Assembly: GCF_947493875.1 (NCBI RefSeq)
Contig: NZ_CANLSU010000003.1
Coordinates: 372,001 to 436,000 of the forward strand
Source: an uncultured Marinococcus sp.
GTDB taxonomy: Bacteria; Bacillota; Bacilli; Bacillales; Marinococcaceae
Length of the DNA stretch: 64,000 nt
Reading direction: 5' to 3'
The first letter of the stretch is position 1. Each line of letters begins with the position of its first letter. This document shows positions 16,144 through 25,953 of this stretch, in pieces. Under the pieces are notes generated by a model, which searched no databases, was not told where the DNA came from, and saw nothing but the letters and a program-made list of their open reading frames with translations. A program made the position numbers and the translations under genes.

Positions 16144-17451
16144 TTATAAGTACGCTTCATTTAATTTGCGGTAATGGCGGTTGGCCTCGGCGGTAATTTT
16201 TTCTTCATCGAGTGTCAGAAGTTCGCCGTCTTTCATCAGCTGTCTGCCGTTCACAAAGCTGTCTGTTACATCCCGACCGGAAGCAGCGTACACCAGATGC
16301 GATAAAATATTATCGTATGGCTGAAGCGCGAATGACTCGCTGTTAAGCAGAATAAAGTCCGCTGCGGCTCCTGCTTCCAGTTTGCCGCTGTCGCCAAAGC
16401 CCATCGAGGCTGCCCCGTTTTCTGTTGCCATTTTCCAGACCGCTTCCGTTTCAATCGAACTCGGGTCCTGGAAGGCGACCTTCTGCATCAGGGCTCCCAA
16501 ACGGAGCTCCTCAAACATATCGAGATTGTTATTAGACACGGCACTGTCGGTTCCGATCGTAATCCGGAGACCGCGCTTTTGCATTTCGGGAATGCGTGCA
16601 ATACCCGAGCCGAGCTTGGCGTTGCTCATCGGATTGTAGGAAATCGTCACTTCCGGTACATTCATGTCGTCCAGGTCTTCATCTGTCGCATGCACGACAT
16701 GTGTAAGCATTGCCGGGCGTGTATAAAACCCGATTTCTTTTAGCTTTTTGGCCGGCGTCATGCCGTAGTCACGCTGATAATCCGCTACCTCTCTGGCCGT
16801 TTCCTCAAGGTGAATGCCCAGCGGCAGGCTGTGTTTATGCCCGGCATCAACCACCTTTTCCAAAAACTCCGGCGTGCACGTATACGGAGCATGCGGGAAA
16901 AGCATGCCCGTTATCCGGCCGCTTGTGTCCTGCTCCCATTCCTTTAAGTCACGGGCCGCCGCTGCAAGCTTTTCGCTCTGCTCCTCCGGCGTTCCAATAC
17001 TCATCATTCCCTTGGAAATCATGGATTTGATGCCGGAGCTTTTCACGAGCTCATATGTGTTCTGCATCCCCATATGATACATATCAAGAAACCCGGTCGT
17101 TCCGGTCCGGATCATTTCCGCAAGAGCAAGACCTGTACCGGCCTTCGCCGTTTCGTTGGTAAACAGGCGCTCCCGTGGCCATACATGGTTGTTCAGCCAT
17201 TCCTGGAGCACCACATCGTCCGAGACGCCGCGCATCATTGTCATCGGGGTGTGTCCATGGGTGTTATAAAGGCCCGGGCTGAGCCACTTGCCCCGCCCGT
17301 TCAGAATACTGACGCCGTTCTCTCTTTCCGGATAGTCTCCCGGCTCTACTGTAACAATTTTACCGTCCTTGACTTCAATATAGCTTTTAACTGCCCGAAC
17401 GCCCCGTGCCTTTGGGATCGGGTAAACGTGCTCGATTACAAAGTGTTCCAT
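16144..17451 (-). CDS. mtaD: MTA/SAH deaminase-like amidohydrolase
   Basis: 435-residue metal-dependent amidohydrolase (TIM barrel) of the S-adenosylhomocysteine / methylthioadenosine / chlorohydrolase group. Metal ligands are visible: NTHGH, GIHLEE with the catalytic Glu, HVVHATD and GTDSAVSNNN. The family deaminates adenosine-type substrates; aminodeoxyfutalosine deaminases of the menaquinone pathway belong to the same wider group. The ATG at 17451 is used because AAAGGAG lies 7 bp before it; a GTG at 17457 is too close. The gene sits between dinG and ypmA, where B. subtilis has none, so it is an insertion relative to that order. Exact substrate is unresolved. Confidence 0.8.
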   Translation of the reverse strand: MEHFVIEHVYPIPKARGVRAVKSYIEVKDGKIVTVEPGDYPERENGVSILNGRGKWLSPGLYNTHGHTPMTMMRGVSDDVVLQEWLNNHVWPRERLFTNETAKAGTGLALAEMIRTGTTGFLDMYHMGMQNTYELVKSSGIKSMISKGMMSIGTPEEQSEKLAAAARDLKEWEQDTSGRITGMLFPHAPYTCTPEFLEKVVDAGHKHSLPLGIHLEETAREVADYQRDYGMTPAKKLKEIGFYTRPAMLTHVVHATDEDLDDMNVPEVTISYNPMSNAKLGSGIARIPEMQKRGLRITIGTDSAVSNNNLDMFEELRLGALMQKVAFQDPSSIETEAVWKMATENGAASMGFGDSGKLEAGAAADFILLNSESFALQPYDNILSHLVYAASGRDVTDSFVNGRQLMKDGELLTLDEEKITAEANRHYRKLNEAYL

Positions 17452-17463
17452 CTCCACACTCCT

Positions 17464-20268
17464 TTAACGTTTTTTTGCTTCTTCAAAAAAGTCAGCGATA
17501 CGGTCCAGCACCGCGTCCATCGGTTCATAATACGTATTTGTCCGGGGAATCGAATCAATAAACGACGAGCCGTAGGAAGCTTCCATAATCCGCTTATCTA
17601 GTACTGTTACCACGCCCCGGTCCTCGGAATGACGGATCAGCCGGCCAAAGCCCTGTTTGAATCGGAGAACAGCGTGCGGCAGGGCCTCTGCGTAAAACGA
17701 CCTTTTCCCCTGACGCTGCATTTTGTCCGACACAGCTTCGTATACGGGGTCTGTGGGCGGAGAAAAAGGCAGACGCACAATGATCACGTGCTGCAGCTTT
17801 TCCCCGGGAATATCGACGCCCTCCCAGAACGCATTGGTCCCAAGAAGAAGCGCATTGTCCTGCTGCTGAAACAGCTTAGTCAGCTTGGCGTGGGTACCGC
17901 TCGTAATTCCCTGCCCAATGACGCTCAGCGTCGATTCTTCAGTCCATTCTTTCAGCTGGTGATACACCTGCTTAAGCATGTTAAAGGACGTAAACAGAAC
18001 CATCGTTTTTCCTTCCGTAATATTGACAGCATGAAAAATATATTCAGCTGCTTCCTGTGCAAAATCAGCGTGTTTATCATTCACGCCGGAAATATCTTTT
18101 GGAACGAGCAGCTGCGTCTGGGAAGCATAATGATAGGGGGAATCAATCAGACTTGTCTGCGGCAGAAAATCGTTCAGCCCCATTTTTGATTTCATGTATT
18201 CAAATGAGCCATTTACTGCAAGGGACCCGGAGGTAAGGACGACGCTTGCTTTTTTCATAAACAGCTGCTCACTAAGCTCCGAGGCCACCTCCACCGGCCG
18301 GGCGTAAATGTACGCAGCATTTTTAGCCCCGCTCTGCTCTGCTTCCACCCAGTAAACATGCTCAGGCTCCCGTTCAAATAACAGATGGAACAGATTGTCC
18401 CCAAGCTCGTCCAGCTGTTCGAGATAGGCGTTCAATTCGGCAAGTTCATTTACAAAGCTTTTGGAGGACGGCTGCGTCTCCCATACTTTTCCGAACGCTT
18501 CCCATGCTTTAAATTCCTGTTCCAGAAGGGTGAGAAAACGCCGCCCGGCATCCTCCACCTGCTCCCACACCGGTCCGGATTCCCTGCCAGGCATAAAGCG
18601 CTGGCTGTACCGGCCCACTTCCGAGCGCCGACGGCCGGAAGCCGAGCGGCACCAGCGCGTGAGCAGACGAAAGAGCTCGTCGCATTCATACATCAGCACC
18701 GCATGGTTATCCTCGCGTTCCTGGTACCAGCCAGGCTCAAACACGATGCCTGCTTCTTCCCCAAACCAGATGAGCGGGCGCACGACGCTCTGTTTTGTAT
18801 CCAGGCCGAACCTGCGGAGCAGCCGGTTTGCTTTTGTATAGTGAACGGATCTTCCTGCATATTTCCCCGCCGTTTCCGGAAGGTGATGGGCTTCATCAAT
18901 GATCACGTACGGATAGGCGGAAAATAAATTTTTTCCCTGGTACATATCGCTTAAAAGCATCGCATGATTGGTGACGACGATATCAGCATATTCGGCTTTG
19001 CGGCGGGCGCGAGCATAAAAACAGTACTCCTCCCACCCTCTTTGAGCGTGCTCATCCTGGTAATGATTCTGGCGGAGGCTTTCCCAGAGAGCATTCCTGC
19101 GGCCGCCGGCCATATTAATTTCATCAAGATCTCCGTGCCGGGTTTCCGTCAGCCATATCAGCACCTGGCCGAGGCCGAGCGCTTCTTCGAGCGAAAACTG
19201 ACAGTGCTGCAGCCATTTTTCAAATCGCTGCAACGAGATGTAGTTGCCGCGGCCCTTTAAAACAGCCACAGAAACCCGGTCATCAATCAGCCGCTCAAGC
19301 AGCGGGAGATCTTCATTCATCAGCTGCTCCTGCAGGGTGAGCGTCTGAGTGGAAATTAATATTTTTTGATTGTATGTACGATGATACTTTACGGCTGGAA
19401 GCAGGTAGGCGAGCGTTTTTCCCAGACCGGTTCCCGCTTCTATAACGGCGTGGGAGCGTTCCTCAAACGAGGCATAGACCATTTCTGCCATCTCCAGCTG
19501 TCCCGGACGCTCTTCGAAACGGTCCCAGCCCCGGCTTTTGGCATGACTTCCACTCAGGGTCTCCTGCATCGATACATTTCTCTGCTCCGGCTTTTCCGCC
19601 GGAAGCTCTTTGCGGAACACAATGCCGTGATTTTCCTCTAAATCATACGGAAGCTGCTGCGGCGCTTTTGCGATGCAGCGCTCAATGTACCGGTGAAGAT
19701 CACTGTGCAGAAAGGCAGCCAGGCGGTCCAGACGGTGAAGCGCGTCCTTTGGAAGCACAGCTAACTTTTTACGGATAGATATCCACAGCTCTGCAGTGAC
19801 GAGGGCATCGCTGTCCGCCCGGTGCGGACGGTCATGGTCGAGGTCCAGCCACGACGTAATCTGTGACAGCCGAAACCCCGGCGCCTCTGGGTAAGCGAGC
19901 CTCGCACACTCTACTGTATCCACCACTGGTCCCTGAAACAGCGGGAATCCGGCTTCCTGCATGCCTGCATTGATAAAGGCCAGATCAAACTGCACGTTAT
20001 GCCCGACAAAGGCAGCGTCCTCCAGCCAGGCGGTTAATGTGGGAGCCACCTCATAAAACTCCGGAGCATGCTCCACATCCTGATCCCGGATGCCGGTAAA
20101 CTGCTGGATAAAAGGAGGGATCGGCATATGCGGCTGAATAAAGGTGGAAAGAGTGTCAAGTACATCTTCGTCCTCCATCAGCACTGCGCCGATTTCAATT
20201 ATTTTTGCTCCTTTTCTCGGAGACGTGCCGGTTGTTTCTACATCTATGACTACATATTTTTGTCCCAT
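17464..20268 (-). CDS. dinG: DinG-family helicase fused to a 3'-5' exonuclease domain
   Basis: 934 residues. The N-terminal DnaQ-like exonuclease domain (about 1-165) starts with DVETTG and has HNVQFDLAF and HRADSDA motifs. An XPD/DinG-type superfamily 2 helicase follows: Walker A EAGTGLGKT, DEAHH box, and C-terminal motifs GTNAFWEGVDIPG and QGFGRLIR. The four iron-sulphur cysteines of E. coli DinG are not evident, as in other Firmicutes versions. The fused form is typical of Bacillus DinG, reported to act mainly as a 3'-5' exonuclease. It follows birA by 21 bp; the panBCD genes that separate them in B. subtilis are absent. Confidence 0.92.
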   Translation of the reverse strand: MGQKYVVIDVETTGTSPRKGAKIIEIGAVLMEDEDVLDTLSTFIQPHMPIPPFIQQFTGIRDQDVEHAPEFYEVAPTLTAWLEDAAFVGHNVQFDLAFINAGMQEAGFPLFQGPVVDTVECARLAYPEAPGFRLSQITSWLDLDHDRPHRADSDALVTAELWISIRKKLAVLPKDALHRLDRLAAFLHSDLHRYIERCIAKAPQQLPYDLEENHGIVFRKELPAEKPEQRNVSMQETLSGSHAKSRGWDRFEERPGQLEMAEMVYASFEERSHAVIEAGTGLGKTLAYLLPAVKYHRTYNQKILISTQTLTLQEQLMNEDLPLLERLIDDRVSVAVLKGRGNYISLQRFEKWLQHCQFSLEEALGLGQVLIWLTETRHGDLDEINMAGGRRNALWESLRQNHYQDEHAQRGWEEYCFYARARRKAEYADIVVTNHAMLLSDMYQGKNLFSAYPYVIIDEAHHLPETAGKYAGRSVHYTKANRLLRRFGLDTKQSVVRPLIWFGEEAGIVFEPGWYQEREDNHAVLMYECDELFRLLTRWCRSASGRRRSEVGRYSQRFMPGRESGPVWEQVEDAGRRFLTLLEQEFKAWEAFGKVWETQPSSKSFVNELAELNAYLEQLDELGDNLFHLLFEREPEHVYWVEAEQSGAKNAAYIYARPVEVASELSEQLFMKKASVVLTSGSLAVNGSFEYMKSKMGLNDFLPQTSLIDSPYHYASQTQLLVPKDISGVNDKHADFAQEAAEYIFHAVNITEGKTMVLFTSFNMLKQVYHQLKEWTEESTLSVIGQGITSGTHAKLTKLFQQQDNALLLGTNAFWEGVDIPGEKLQHVIIVRLPFSPPTDPVYEAVSDKMQRQGKRSFYAEALPHAVLRFKQGFGRLIRHSEDRGVVTVLDKRIMEASYGSSFIDSIPRTNTYYEPMDAVLDRIADFFEEAKKR

Positions 20269-20289
20269 CTGCCTGCCTCCTTTCTTCCG

Positions 20290-21273
20290 CTATTCCGGTG
20301 GGGGACTGTCCAGAATTTCACCGCTGTGTACCGTTTGAATACTGCCATCTGTCTTTTGGACCTGAAGAGCCCCCTCTTCGGTTATACGAAGAGCCGTTCC
20401 CTCCACTGTCTGCCGGGACGTTTCGACCTGGATAAAGCATCCCAGTGTATCTGTTTTAGCGGACCAGGCAGCTTTGACTGCACCGAACCCATTCGTTAAG
20501 TATTCATTATACCAGGACTCATAGCTTTTTAAGATAGATGCAATAATCTGCGGACGACTCTGCCGGGCTCCTGCATACTGCCGGATGGAAGCGGCTTTTT
20601 CCGCAAGCTCTCCGGTAAAGTCCCCGTCAGCCTGGTTTACGTTAATACCCATGCCGACAATGACCGTCTGTACTTCATCCATGTCTGCCTGCATTTCCGT
20701 TAGTATACCTGCGAGCTTCCTTTTATGAATACGGATATCGTTCGGCCATTTAATCGCCGTGGGCTCCGGAAGATAGCTGTCCAGCGCCTCGGCAAGAGCC
20801 ACCGCTGACAGCAGCGTAAGCTGTGGAGCATAGCGGGGGGGCACCTGCGGGCGGAGCAGCAGGCTCATCCATATGCCCTGCTCCGGACTGCTCTGCCATA
20901 CACGCCCCAGTCTTCCCCGTCCCTGTACCTGTTCATTCGCTACAGCAACAAGACCCTCTTCCGCTCCTTTTTCAGCCTGTCCCCGTACAATTTCCTGGGT
21001 GGAGGGTACGATATCGTTATAAACAATCGACCGGCCAAGACGAGCAGTTGTAAGATGAAGCATAATTTCTTCTGTGCCGACCCGGTCCGGAAACCGAACC
21101 AGCCGGTACCCTCGCCGGGATGCCGCTTCAATTTCATATCCATTTTTCCGAAGCTCTTCGATCTGCTTCCATACAGCGGTACGGGACACCTGCAGTTCGT
21201 CGCTGAGCTCCTGGCCGGATACCGGACGGTCCTGGTGGTTCATCAACAGCTGCAGCAATCGGTTTTTATTCAT
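20290..21273 (-). CDS. birA: Biotin-protein ligase and biotin operon repressor
   Basis: 327-residue bifunctional BirA. An N-terminal winged helix-turn-helix (about 1-65, ELSDELQVSRTAVWKQIEELR) binds the biotin operator. The central ligase domain has GRGRLGRVWQS, the biotinyl-AMP loop, and WPNDI. The C-terminal SH3-like domain is about 280-327. It biotinylates acetyl-CoA and pyruvate carboxylases. Its start overlaps the end of cca by 8 bp. Confidence 0.94.
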   Translation of the reverse strand: MNKNRLLQLLMNHQDRPVSGQELSDELQVSRTAVWKQIEELRKNGYEIEAASRRGYRLVRFPDRVGTEEIMLHLTTARLGRSIVYNDIVPSTQEIVRGQAEKGAEEGLVAVANEQVQGRGRLGRVWQSSPEQGIWMSLLLRPQVPPRYAPQLTLLSAVALAEALDSYLPEPTAIKWPNDIRIHKRKLAGILTEMQADMDEVQTVIVGMGINVNQADGDFTGELAEKAASIRQYAGARQSRPQIIASILKSYESWYNEYLTNGFGAVKAAWSAKTDTLGCFIQVETSRQTVEGTALRITEEGALQVQKTDGSIQTVHSGEILDSPPPE

Positions 21274-22423
21274 CGTTCATTTCCTCCAAATAGGCTAACA
21301 GCTTCTGTTCACTGTTTTCCACCTTTTCATTCACGACTGCCTGTTCCAAAAACGCGATCGCCTGCCCGACTTTTGCCGTGCCTTTGAAAGCCGGCATCGA
21401 GGCGATCGACTTTGGCGGAAGGGCCAGCTCCTTCCTGGAATGAATCGGAAGGGCCTCCCATTTCTTTTTCCATTCTGCATAGGACATTGGCCGGTAAGTA
21501 AAATACTTCCACTGTTTGAGCTTCTCCAGATCTGCCACCTGCTTGGGCCCGAAATAATACAGCCACTGCAGCCACGTCTCAGAAGAAGCAGCAACATCGA
21601 CTCGTTCGAGTAGCCAGCGGCACTGCTTTCGTACCTGATTGGAAAACCGCCATCCATTCAGCACGTCCAGGCTTTTTCGTCCATACAGGGCATACAGCAG
21701 TGCTGCCCATGAAACCTTTATGCCTTCAGGGAACTGCACAAGCGTGGGATGATGAAAAGAGGGAGATGCCGGCCGGACCTTTTCGGGAAAACAGGAAAAC
21801 AAACGCAGCTCTCTCATGTTTTCTAGGGCGCACAGACGTTTCTGTCCTTCAAGCAGCTTGGTTATTTCACCGTTTATTCGTTCCAAGGCGGTATGTGAAA
21901 GCCCTTCTGCAGCTGTTTTCGCTGCTCGTTCAGTTTCCGGATCCAGCGAAAAACCGAGAACTGCACAAAAGCGGAATGCCCGTATTACCCGGAGCGGATC
22001 GAGGGAAAAAGCGCGTTCAGCCGACTCCGGCGTACGCAGTATCTGGTCGCGGATATCTTTCTGTCCATTGAACGGATCGATCACTCTCCCCTGTGCATCT
22101 GCTGCCATCGCGTTGCATGTGAAATCCCGATGCTTTAGGTCCTCTTCAATTGTTTCCGCCCCATTTCGGAACGGAGTAACCTCTACGATGCTCTTTCCAC
22201 TCTTTACGAGCAGGGTACCGTGCTTTTCCGATGGCTTCACAGCGTGCGGAAAAACAATCAAAAGCTCTCCGGTGGTCGCTGCTGCTGCAATATCCATATC
22301 GCTCGGATTCCGGTTCATCAGGCGGTCACGTACGGCTCCGCCTACAATATAGGCAGTAATTCCGTTTCTCTGTAATGTTTTAATAACAAGCAGCGCCTCT
22401 TCCCACGTCTGCCGGCCATTCAT
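21266..22423 (-). CDS. cca: CCA-adding tRNA nucleotidyltransferase
   Basis: 385-residue class II CCA-adding enzyme that builds or repairs the tRNA 3' end. The head domain has GGAVRDRLMNRNPSDMDIA with the catalytic DxD, the RDFTCNAMA motif and the nucleotide-selecting region DPLRVIRAFRF. Neck, body and tail helices follow. It shares a 1-bp junction with bshA and overlaps birA, so all three are translationally coupled. Confidence 0.94.
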   Translation of the reverse strand: MNGRQTWEEALLVIKTLQRNGITAYIVGGAVRDRLMNRNPSDMDIAAAATTGELLIVFPHAVKPSEKHGTLLVKSGKSIVEVTPFRNGAETIEEDLKHRDFTCNAMAADAQGRVIDPFNGQKDIRDQILRTPESAERAFSLDPLRVIRAFRFCAVLGFSLDPETERAAKTAAEGLSHTALERINGEITKLLEGQKRLCALENMRELRLFSCFPEKVRPASPSFHHPTLVQFPEGIKVSWAALLYALYGRKSLDVLNGWRFSNQVRKQCRWLLERVDVAASSETWLQWLYYFGPKQVADLEKLKQWKYFTYRPMSYAEWKKKWEALPIHSRKELALPPKSIASMPAFKGTAKVGQAIAFLEQAVVNEKVENSEQKLLAYLEEMNDE

Positions 22424-23550
22424 TACTCGTCCTCCACGGTCCGACGGTACACTTCTTCATATTGGGCTACGATGCGTGAGGAGGAGAAATATTCTTCCAC
22501 CACGTCGAGCGAGCGCTGTTTGAAACTTTTCATCTTATCTGGATCCGTCAGCAGCCCGACTGCCTGCTGAGCAGCCAGCTCTACTGCCCCGAGCGGTACA
22601 ACATAGCCGGTTTCATTATGAAAAACCACCTCAGGAATACCTCCGACATCTGTGCCGAGAACTGGCACGCCGCACGCCATCGCTTCAAGTGCAGCCAGGC
22701 CGAAGCTTTCTTTTTCAGAAAGCAGCAGCATCAGATCGGCAATGTGCAAATAGTCGGCTACCTGCCGCTGATTGCCTAAAAACAGTACGTCCTGGTCAAC
22801 GCCGAGCCTTTTCGCCTCTGCCCATGCCTTTTCCCGGTCCGGACCGTCCCCAAGCATAACCAGCTTACAGGAAACCTCCGTCTGTACTGCAGCAAATGTA
22901 CGAACGACGTCCACAACCCGCTTTACCGGACGAAAATTAGAGACATGCAGAAGCACCTTTTCGTCCTCGTCAATATTGTATGCTTTTTTTAAATCCTTCT
23001 TGTCCGTTTTCGGACCGTACACCCGCTCGTCCACGAAATTATAAATCGTATGAATATCACGGCCAACTTCAAGCATCTGTCTTGTCTGATCCACCAGAGC
23101 GTCCGATACCGCGGTCACTTCGTCCGAGCGCTGAATGGCGTAGCGGATAATATCACGAAGCGAGGAGTCATGGCCAAGCACGGTGATGTCTGTACCGTGA
23201 AGCGTTGTTACTACTTTTACGGGATGATCGGTCATATCCCTGGCTAAAATCGCACAGACAGCGTGAGGCACGGCGTAATGCACGTGCAGGACGTCGAGTT
23301 GCTCCCGGTTGACAACTTCCGCCATTTTGCTTGCAAGCGTTAACGAGTAAGGCGGATACTGGAACACTTCGTATTGGTTTACTGAGACTTCATGATAATA
23401 AATATTCGGTGAGGTTTCGGTTAAACGATACGGAATCGCCGAGGTAATGAAATGAATTTCATGGCCTCGTTCAGCAAGCAGCTTGCCGAGCTCCGTCGCA
23501 ATTACTCCTGAGCCTCCCACTGTCGGGTAGCACGTTATTCCAATTTTCAC
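22423..23550 (-). CDS. bshA: Bacillithiol synthesis glycosyltransferase BshA
   Basis: 375-residue GT4-family enzyme that joins GlcNAc from UDP-GlcNAc to L-malate, the first step of bacillithiol synthesis. The N-terminal Gly-rich loop (PTVGGSGVIATELG), the malate-site region HVHYAVPHA, and the C-terminal UDP-sugar motif SEKESFGLAALEAMACG are clear. It is followed by cca and preceded by bshB1 with a 2-bp gap, the conserved Bacillus order. Confidence 0.95.
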   Translation of the reverse strand: MKIGITCYPTVGGSGVIATELGKLLAERGHEIHFITSAIPYRLTETSPNIYYHEVSVNQYEVFQYPPYSLTLASKMAEVVNREQLDVLHVHYAVPHAVCAILARDMTDHPVKVVTTLHGTDITVLGHDSSLRDIIRYAIQRSDEVTAVSDALVDQTRQMLEVGRDIHTIYNFVDERVYGPKTDKKDLKKAYNIDEDEKVLLHVSNFRPVKRVVDVVRTFAAVQTEVSCKLVMLGDGPDREKAWAEAKRLGVDQDVLFLGNQRQVADYLHIADLMLLLSEKESFGLAALEAMACGVPVLGTDVGGIPEVVFHNETGYVVPLGAVELAAQQAVGLLTDPDKMKSFKQRSLDVVEEYFSSSRIVAQYEEVYRRTVEDE

Positions 23551-23552
23551 GC

Positions 23553-24263
23553 TTAGTCACTTCCTTGTCTGCCGGGCACCTGTTGAAAAAGCATCGGAGT
23601 TTCTGCGATAAACCCTTCCGCGTAAGTCACTCCCGTTTCTTTGCCGAATAGTCGGTCTCTTGCCTGAATCGTTTCGAGGTACCCGTCCGTAAGCGGCGTA
23701 CTTACGGCATCTTCTCCCGGATTAAACTGGCTTTTATACGCTCTTAAGGCCGCTTCTTTGTCACCGGCCGCCTGGGTGATATCCACATAAAAGGCGGGCC
23801 GGTGGTAGCCGTTGATCATATAATAGTACATGTCCGGTACTTTGTGGGCGTTTTCGTCCACACCCGGATAAAGCTTGACTCCTGCATCAAACACAGCCCG
23901 CTTAACAATATTTCCGGCATCGCCGTGGTCCGGGTGCCGGTCAAGGTAGTACGGGGCAAATATCACGTCTGGCTGGATGCGCCGGATCAGCTGCACAAGC
24001 TGGGTGTACTCTTCCTGGGTTACTGCTGTAAGCATCCGGTCCCTCCAGGTAAGCTGAAGCCTTCCGGCACCAAGGATCTCTGCTGCCCGCTCTGCTTCCT
24101 GCTGTCTTGTTTCCACGGTCCCATTGGATGAAAGATCCCCCTCTGTCAGGGAAAGCATATAGACGTTATCTTTTTTACTGTGCAGTGCTACCGTCCCGCC
24201 CATTCCGATTTCAATATCATCAGGATGGGCCCCTACGGTTAACAGCGTTCGTTTATGTGTCAT
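23553..24263 (-). CDS. bshB1: Bacillithiol deacetylase BshB1
   Basis: 236-residue zinc-dependent LmbE/PIG-L deacetylase. The metal motif AHPDDIE is near residue 12 with the third ligand in RHPDHGD. It removes the acetyl group from GlcNAc-malate in the second step of bacillithiol synthesis. Overlaps the end of mgsA by 11 bp. Confidence 0.93.
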   Translation of the reverse strand: MTHKRTLLTVGAHPDDIEIGMGGTVALHSKKDNVYMLSLTEGDLSSNGTVETRQQEAERAAEILGAGRLQLTWRDRMLTAVTQEEYTQLVQLIRRIQPDVIFAPYYLDRHPDHGDAGNIVKRAVFDAGVKLYPGVDENAHKVPDMYYYMINGYHRPAFYVDITQAAGDKEAALRAYKSQFNPGEDAVSTPLTDGYLETIQARDRLFGKETGVTYAEGFIAETPMLFQQVPGRQGSD

Positions 24264-24672
24264 ATTGATCTGTAGACTCCTTTAAAATATCCCGAAAGGC
24301 AAACAATCCATGTTCAAGCCCTTTGATCAGCACCTCAGCTGCGGCCATGTTTGTCGCAAGCGGTACCCCGTGTACGTCGGCGAGCCTCATCAATGCGGTG
24401 ATATCAGGCTCATGCGGCTGCGCGGTCAATGGGTCCCGGAAAAAAAGCACCAGGTCCACCTGCTGTTCTGCAATCTGTGCCCCGATCTGCTGATCGCCGC
24501 CGAGCGGCCCGGACTGGTACTGTTTGACGTTCAGGCCTACTTCCTCCTTCAGTCTCCCACCGGTCGTTCCGGTTGCTGAAAGGGTATGACGCTCGAGGAT
24601 ATGCCTGTATGCTTCGGCAAACCGGATAAGATCATCCTTTTTCTTATCATGGGCAATCAGTGCGATATTCAT
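24253..24672 (-). CDS. mgsA: Methylglyoxal synthase
   Basis: 139-residue enzyme that converts dihydroxyacetone phosphate to methylglyoxal, a bypass used when phosphate is short. IAHDKKKDD near the start, the phosphate-binding GTTGG, the [12 protein letters not shown] loop with a catalytic Asp, and FFRDPL are diagnostic. Proximity to bacillithiol genes makes sense because bacillithiol helps detoxify methylglyoxal. It follows dapB by 12 bp. Confidence 0.95.
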   Translation of the reverse strand: MNIALIAHDKKKDDLIRFAEAYRHILERHTLSATGTTGGRLKEEVGLNVKQYQSGPLGGDQQIGAQIAEQQVDLVLFFRDPLTAQPHEPDITALMRLADVHGVPLATNMAAAEVLIKGLEHGLFAFRDILKESTDQYDT

Positions 24673-24684
24673 AAAAGCTCCCCT

Positions 24685-25488
24685 TTACTCCAGAATGTTT
24701 TCGAGGCCGTAGACGAGCTCGTTCATCGTGACTACCTGCTCAATCGCAAATTTGACACCCGGCATAAATGAGGCCCGGTTGATCGAGTCGTGACGAATAG
24801 TAAGCGTCTGGCCTTCGCCGCCAAACATCACCTGCTGATGTGCCACCAGGCCCGGAAGACGTGTACTGTGAATTCTCATACCGTCAAGCTCCGCTCCGCG
24901 TGCTCCCGGCATCGTTTCTTTTTCCTCCGGGTGCCCCTGTGTTTTTTTAGTCCGGTTTTCCTGAATCAGCTTTGCCGTTTTCACAGCGGTGCCGGACGGG
25001 GCATCAAGCTTTCGGTCATGATGCAGTTCGGTAATCTCAACGTCAGGGAAGTAGGCCGCAGCCATTTGCGACATTTTCATCATCAGTACAGCGCCGATAG
25101 CAAAATTTGGTACAATAAGCACTCCCCGCTGCTGCTCTTTTGCTTTCTGACGCAGGCGGTCGAGATCTTCATCGGAAAATCCGGTCGTACCAACGACGGG
25201 CGCAAGACCGTAGTCGAGTGCTTTTTCTGTATGTATCTTTCCAATTTCCGGCGTGGTCAAGTCTACAAAAACTTCTGCTTCGACCTCGCTGAGACACTGG
25301 TCAACGTCTGTATAGACGCGTGCGCCGGAATTTGGCATTCCTTCGATTTCTGACAGCAGTGAGCCTTCGTATTTATGGTCCACCACAGCGGCAAGCTGCA
25401 GATTCTCTGCTGCTTCAATCATATGTACAGCTTCCTTACCCATGTTTCCTCTCGGCCCGGCCACGATAACGCGGATTGATTCACTCAT
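24685..25488 (-). CDS. dapB: 4-hydroxy-tetrahydrodipicolinate reductase
   Basis: 267-residue NAD(P)H-dependent DapB of the lysine/diaminopimelate pathway. The nucleotide loop is [10 protein letters not shown] (about 11-20); VVGTTGF, the catalytic [15 protein letters not shown] motif and the C-terminal [11 protein letters not shown] are present. The ATG overlaps the ypjD stop by 4 bp. It supplies meso-diaminopimelate for the peptidoglycan cross-linked by enzymes such as PonA. Confidence 0.95.
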   Translation of the reverse strand: MSESIRVIVAGPRGNMGKEAVHMIEAAENLQLAAVVDHKYEGSLLSEIEGMPNSGARVYTDVDQCLSEVEAEVFVDLTTPEIGKIHTEKALDYGLAPVVGTTGFSDEDLDRLRQKAKEQQRGVLIVPNFAIGAVLMMKMSQMAAAYFPDVEITELHHDRKLDAPSGTAVKTAKLIQENRTKKTQGHPEEKETMPGARGAELDGMRIHSTRLPGLVAHQQVMFGGEGQTLTIRHDSINRASFMPGVKFAIEQVVTMNELVYGLENILE

Positions 25489-25826
25489 TTGTCATTCTCC
25501 TTTTTCGTCCATCTATCCTGATCTCTTGTCTCAAACTTTTCCATTACGATACGAAACGCTTCATCCAGATCAATATCAAGTGAATTCGCAAAGCAGATGA
25601 GCACAAACAGCATGTCGCCCATTTCTTTATCCAGTGATTTATGCTCTTCGCTTTCTTTTTTCGGCTTTTCACCGTAGTAGTGATTAATTTCTCTGGCAAG
25701 CTCTCCAGTTTCTTCTGTCATTCTTGCAAGCATGGCAAGCGGACTGAAATACCCTTCTTCAAACTGGCCAATGAAGGCATCCACTTTTTCCTGCATTTCT
25801 TTCATCGTCATCTGTTCCTGGGACAT
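25485..25826 (-). CDS. ypjD: MazG-like nucleotide pyrophosphohydrolase YpjD
   Basis: 113-residue single-domain MazG-type protein with an [10 protein letters not shown] helix (metal-binding Glu residues) and a paired [15 protein letters not shown] helix carrying the second metal site. The family hydrolyses nucleoside triphosphates, often non-canonical ones. First gene of the ypjD-dapB-mgsA-bshB1-bshA-cca-birA-dinG series, as in B. subtilis; the divergent YitT-family gene is on the other side of a 127-bp spacer. Confidence 0.88.
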   Translation of the reverse strand: MSQEQMTMKEMQEKVDAFIGQFEEGYFSPLAMLARMTEETGELAREINHYYGEKPKKESEEHKSLDKEMGDMLFVLICFANSLDIDLDEAFRIVMEKFETRDQDRWTKKENDK

Positions 25827-25880
25827 TCCGGCGTCCTCCCTTCAATCGTATAAAAATCCATTCGGTTTGACAAACATAGA

Positions 25881-25909
25881 TTGCCTCCTGCTCTGGGCTT
25901 TACTATAAT
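25881..25909 (+). promoter_or_regulatory. SigA-type promoter for the YitT-family gene
   Basis: TTGCCT (25881-25886), a 17-bp spacer and TATAAT (25904-25909) precede GAGAGGAGGAACC and the ATG at 25954. The ypjD operon promoter should be on the opposite strand in the same spacer, but I see only a weak candidate there. Confidence 0.65.
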
Positions 25910-25953
25910 ATAACGGTTGATACAAGCTTTCCGACCGGAGAGGAGGAACCATC

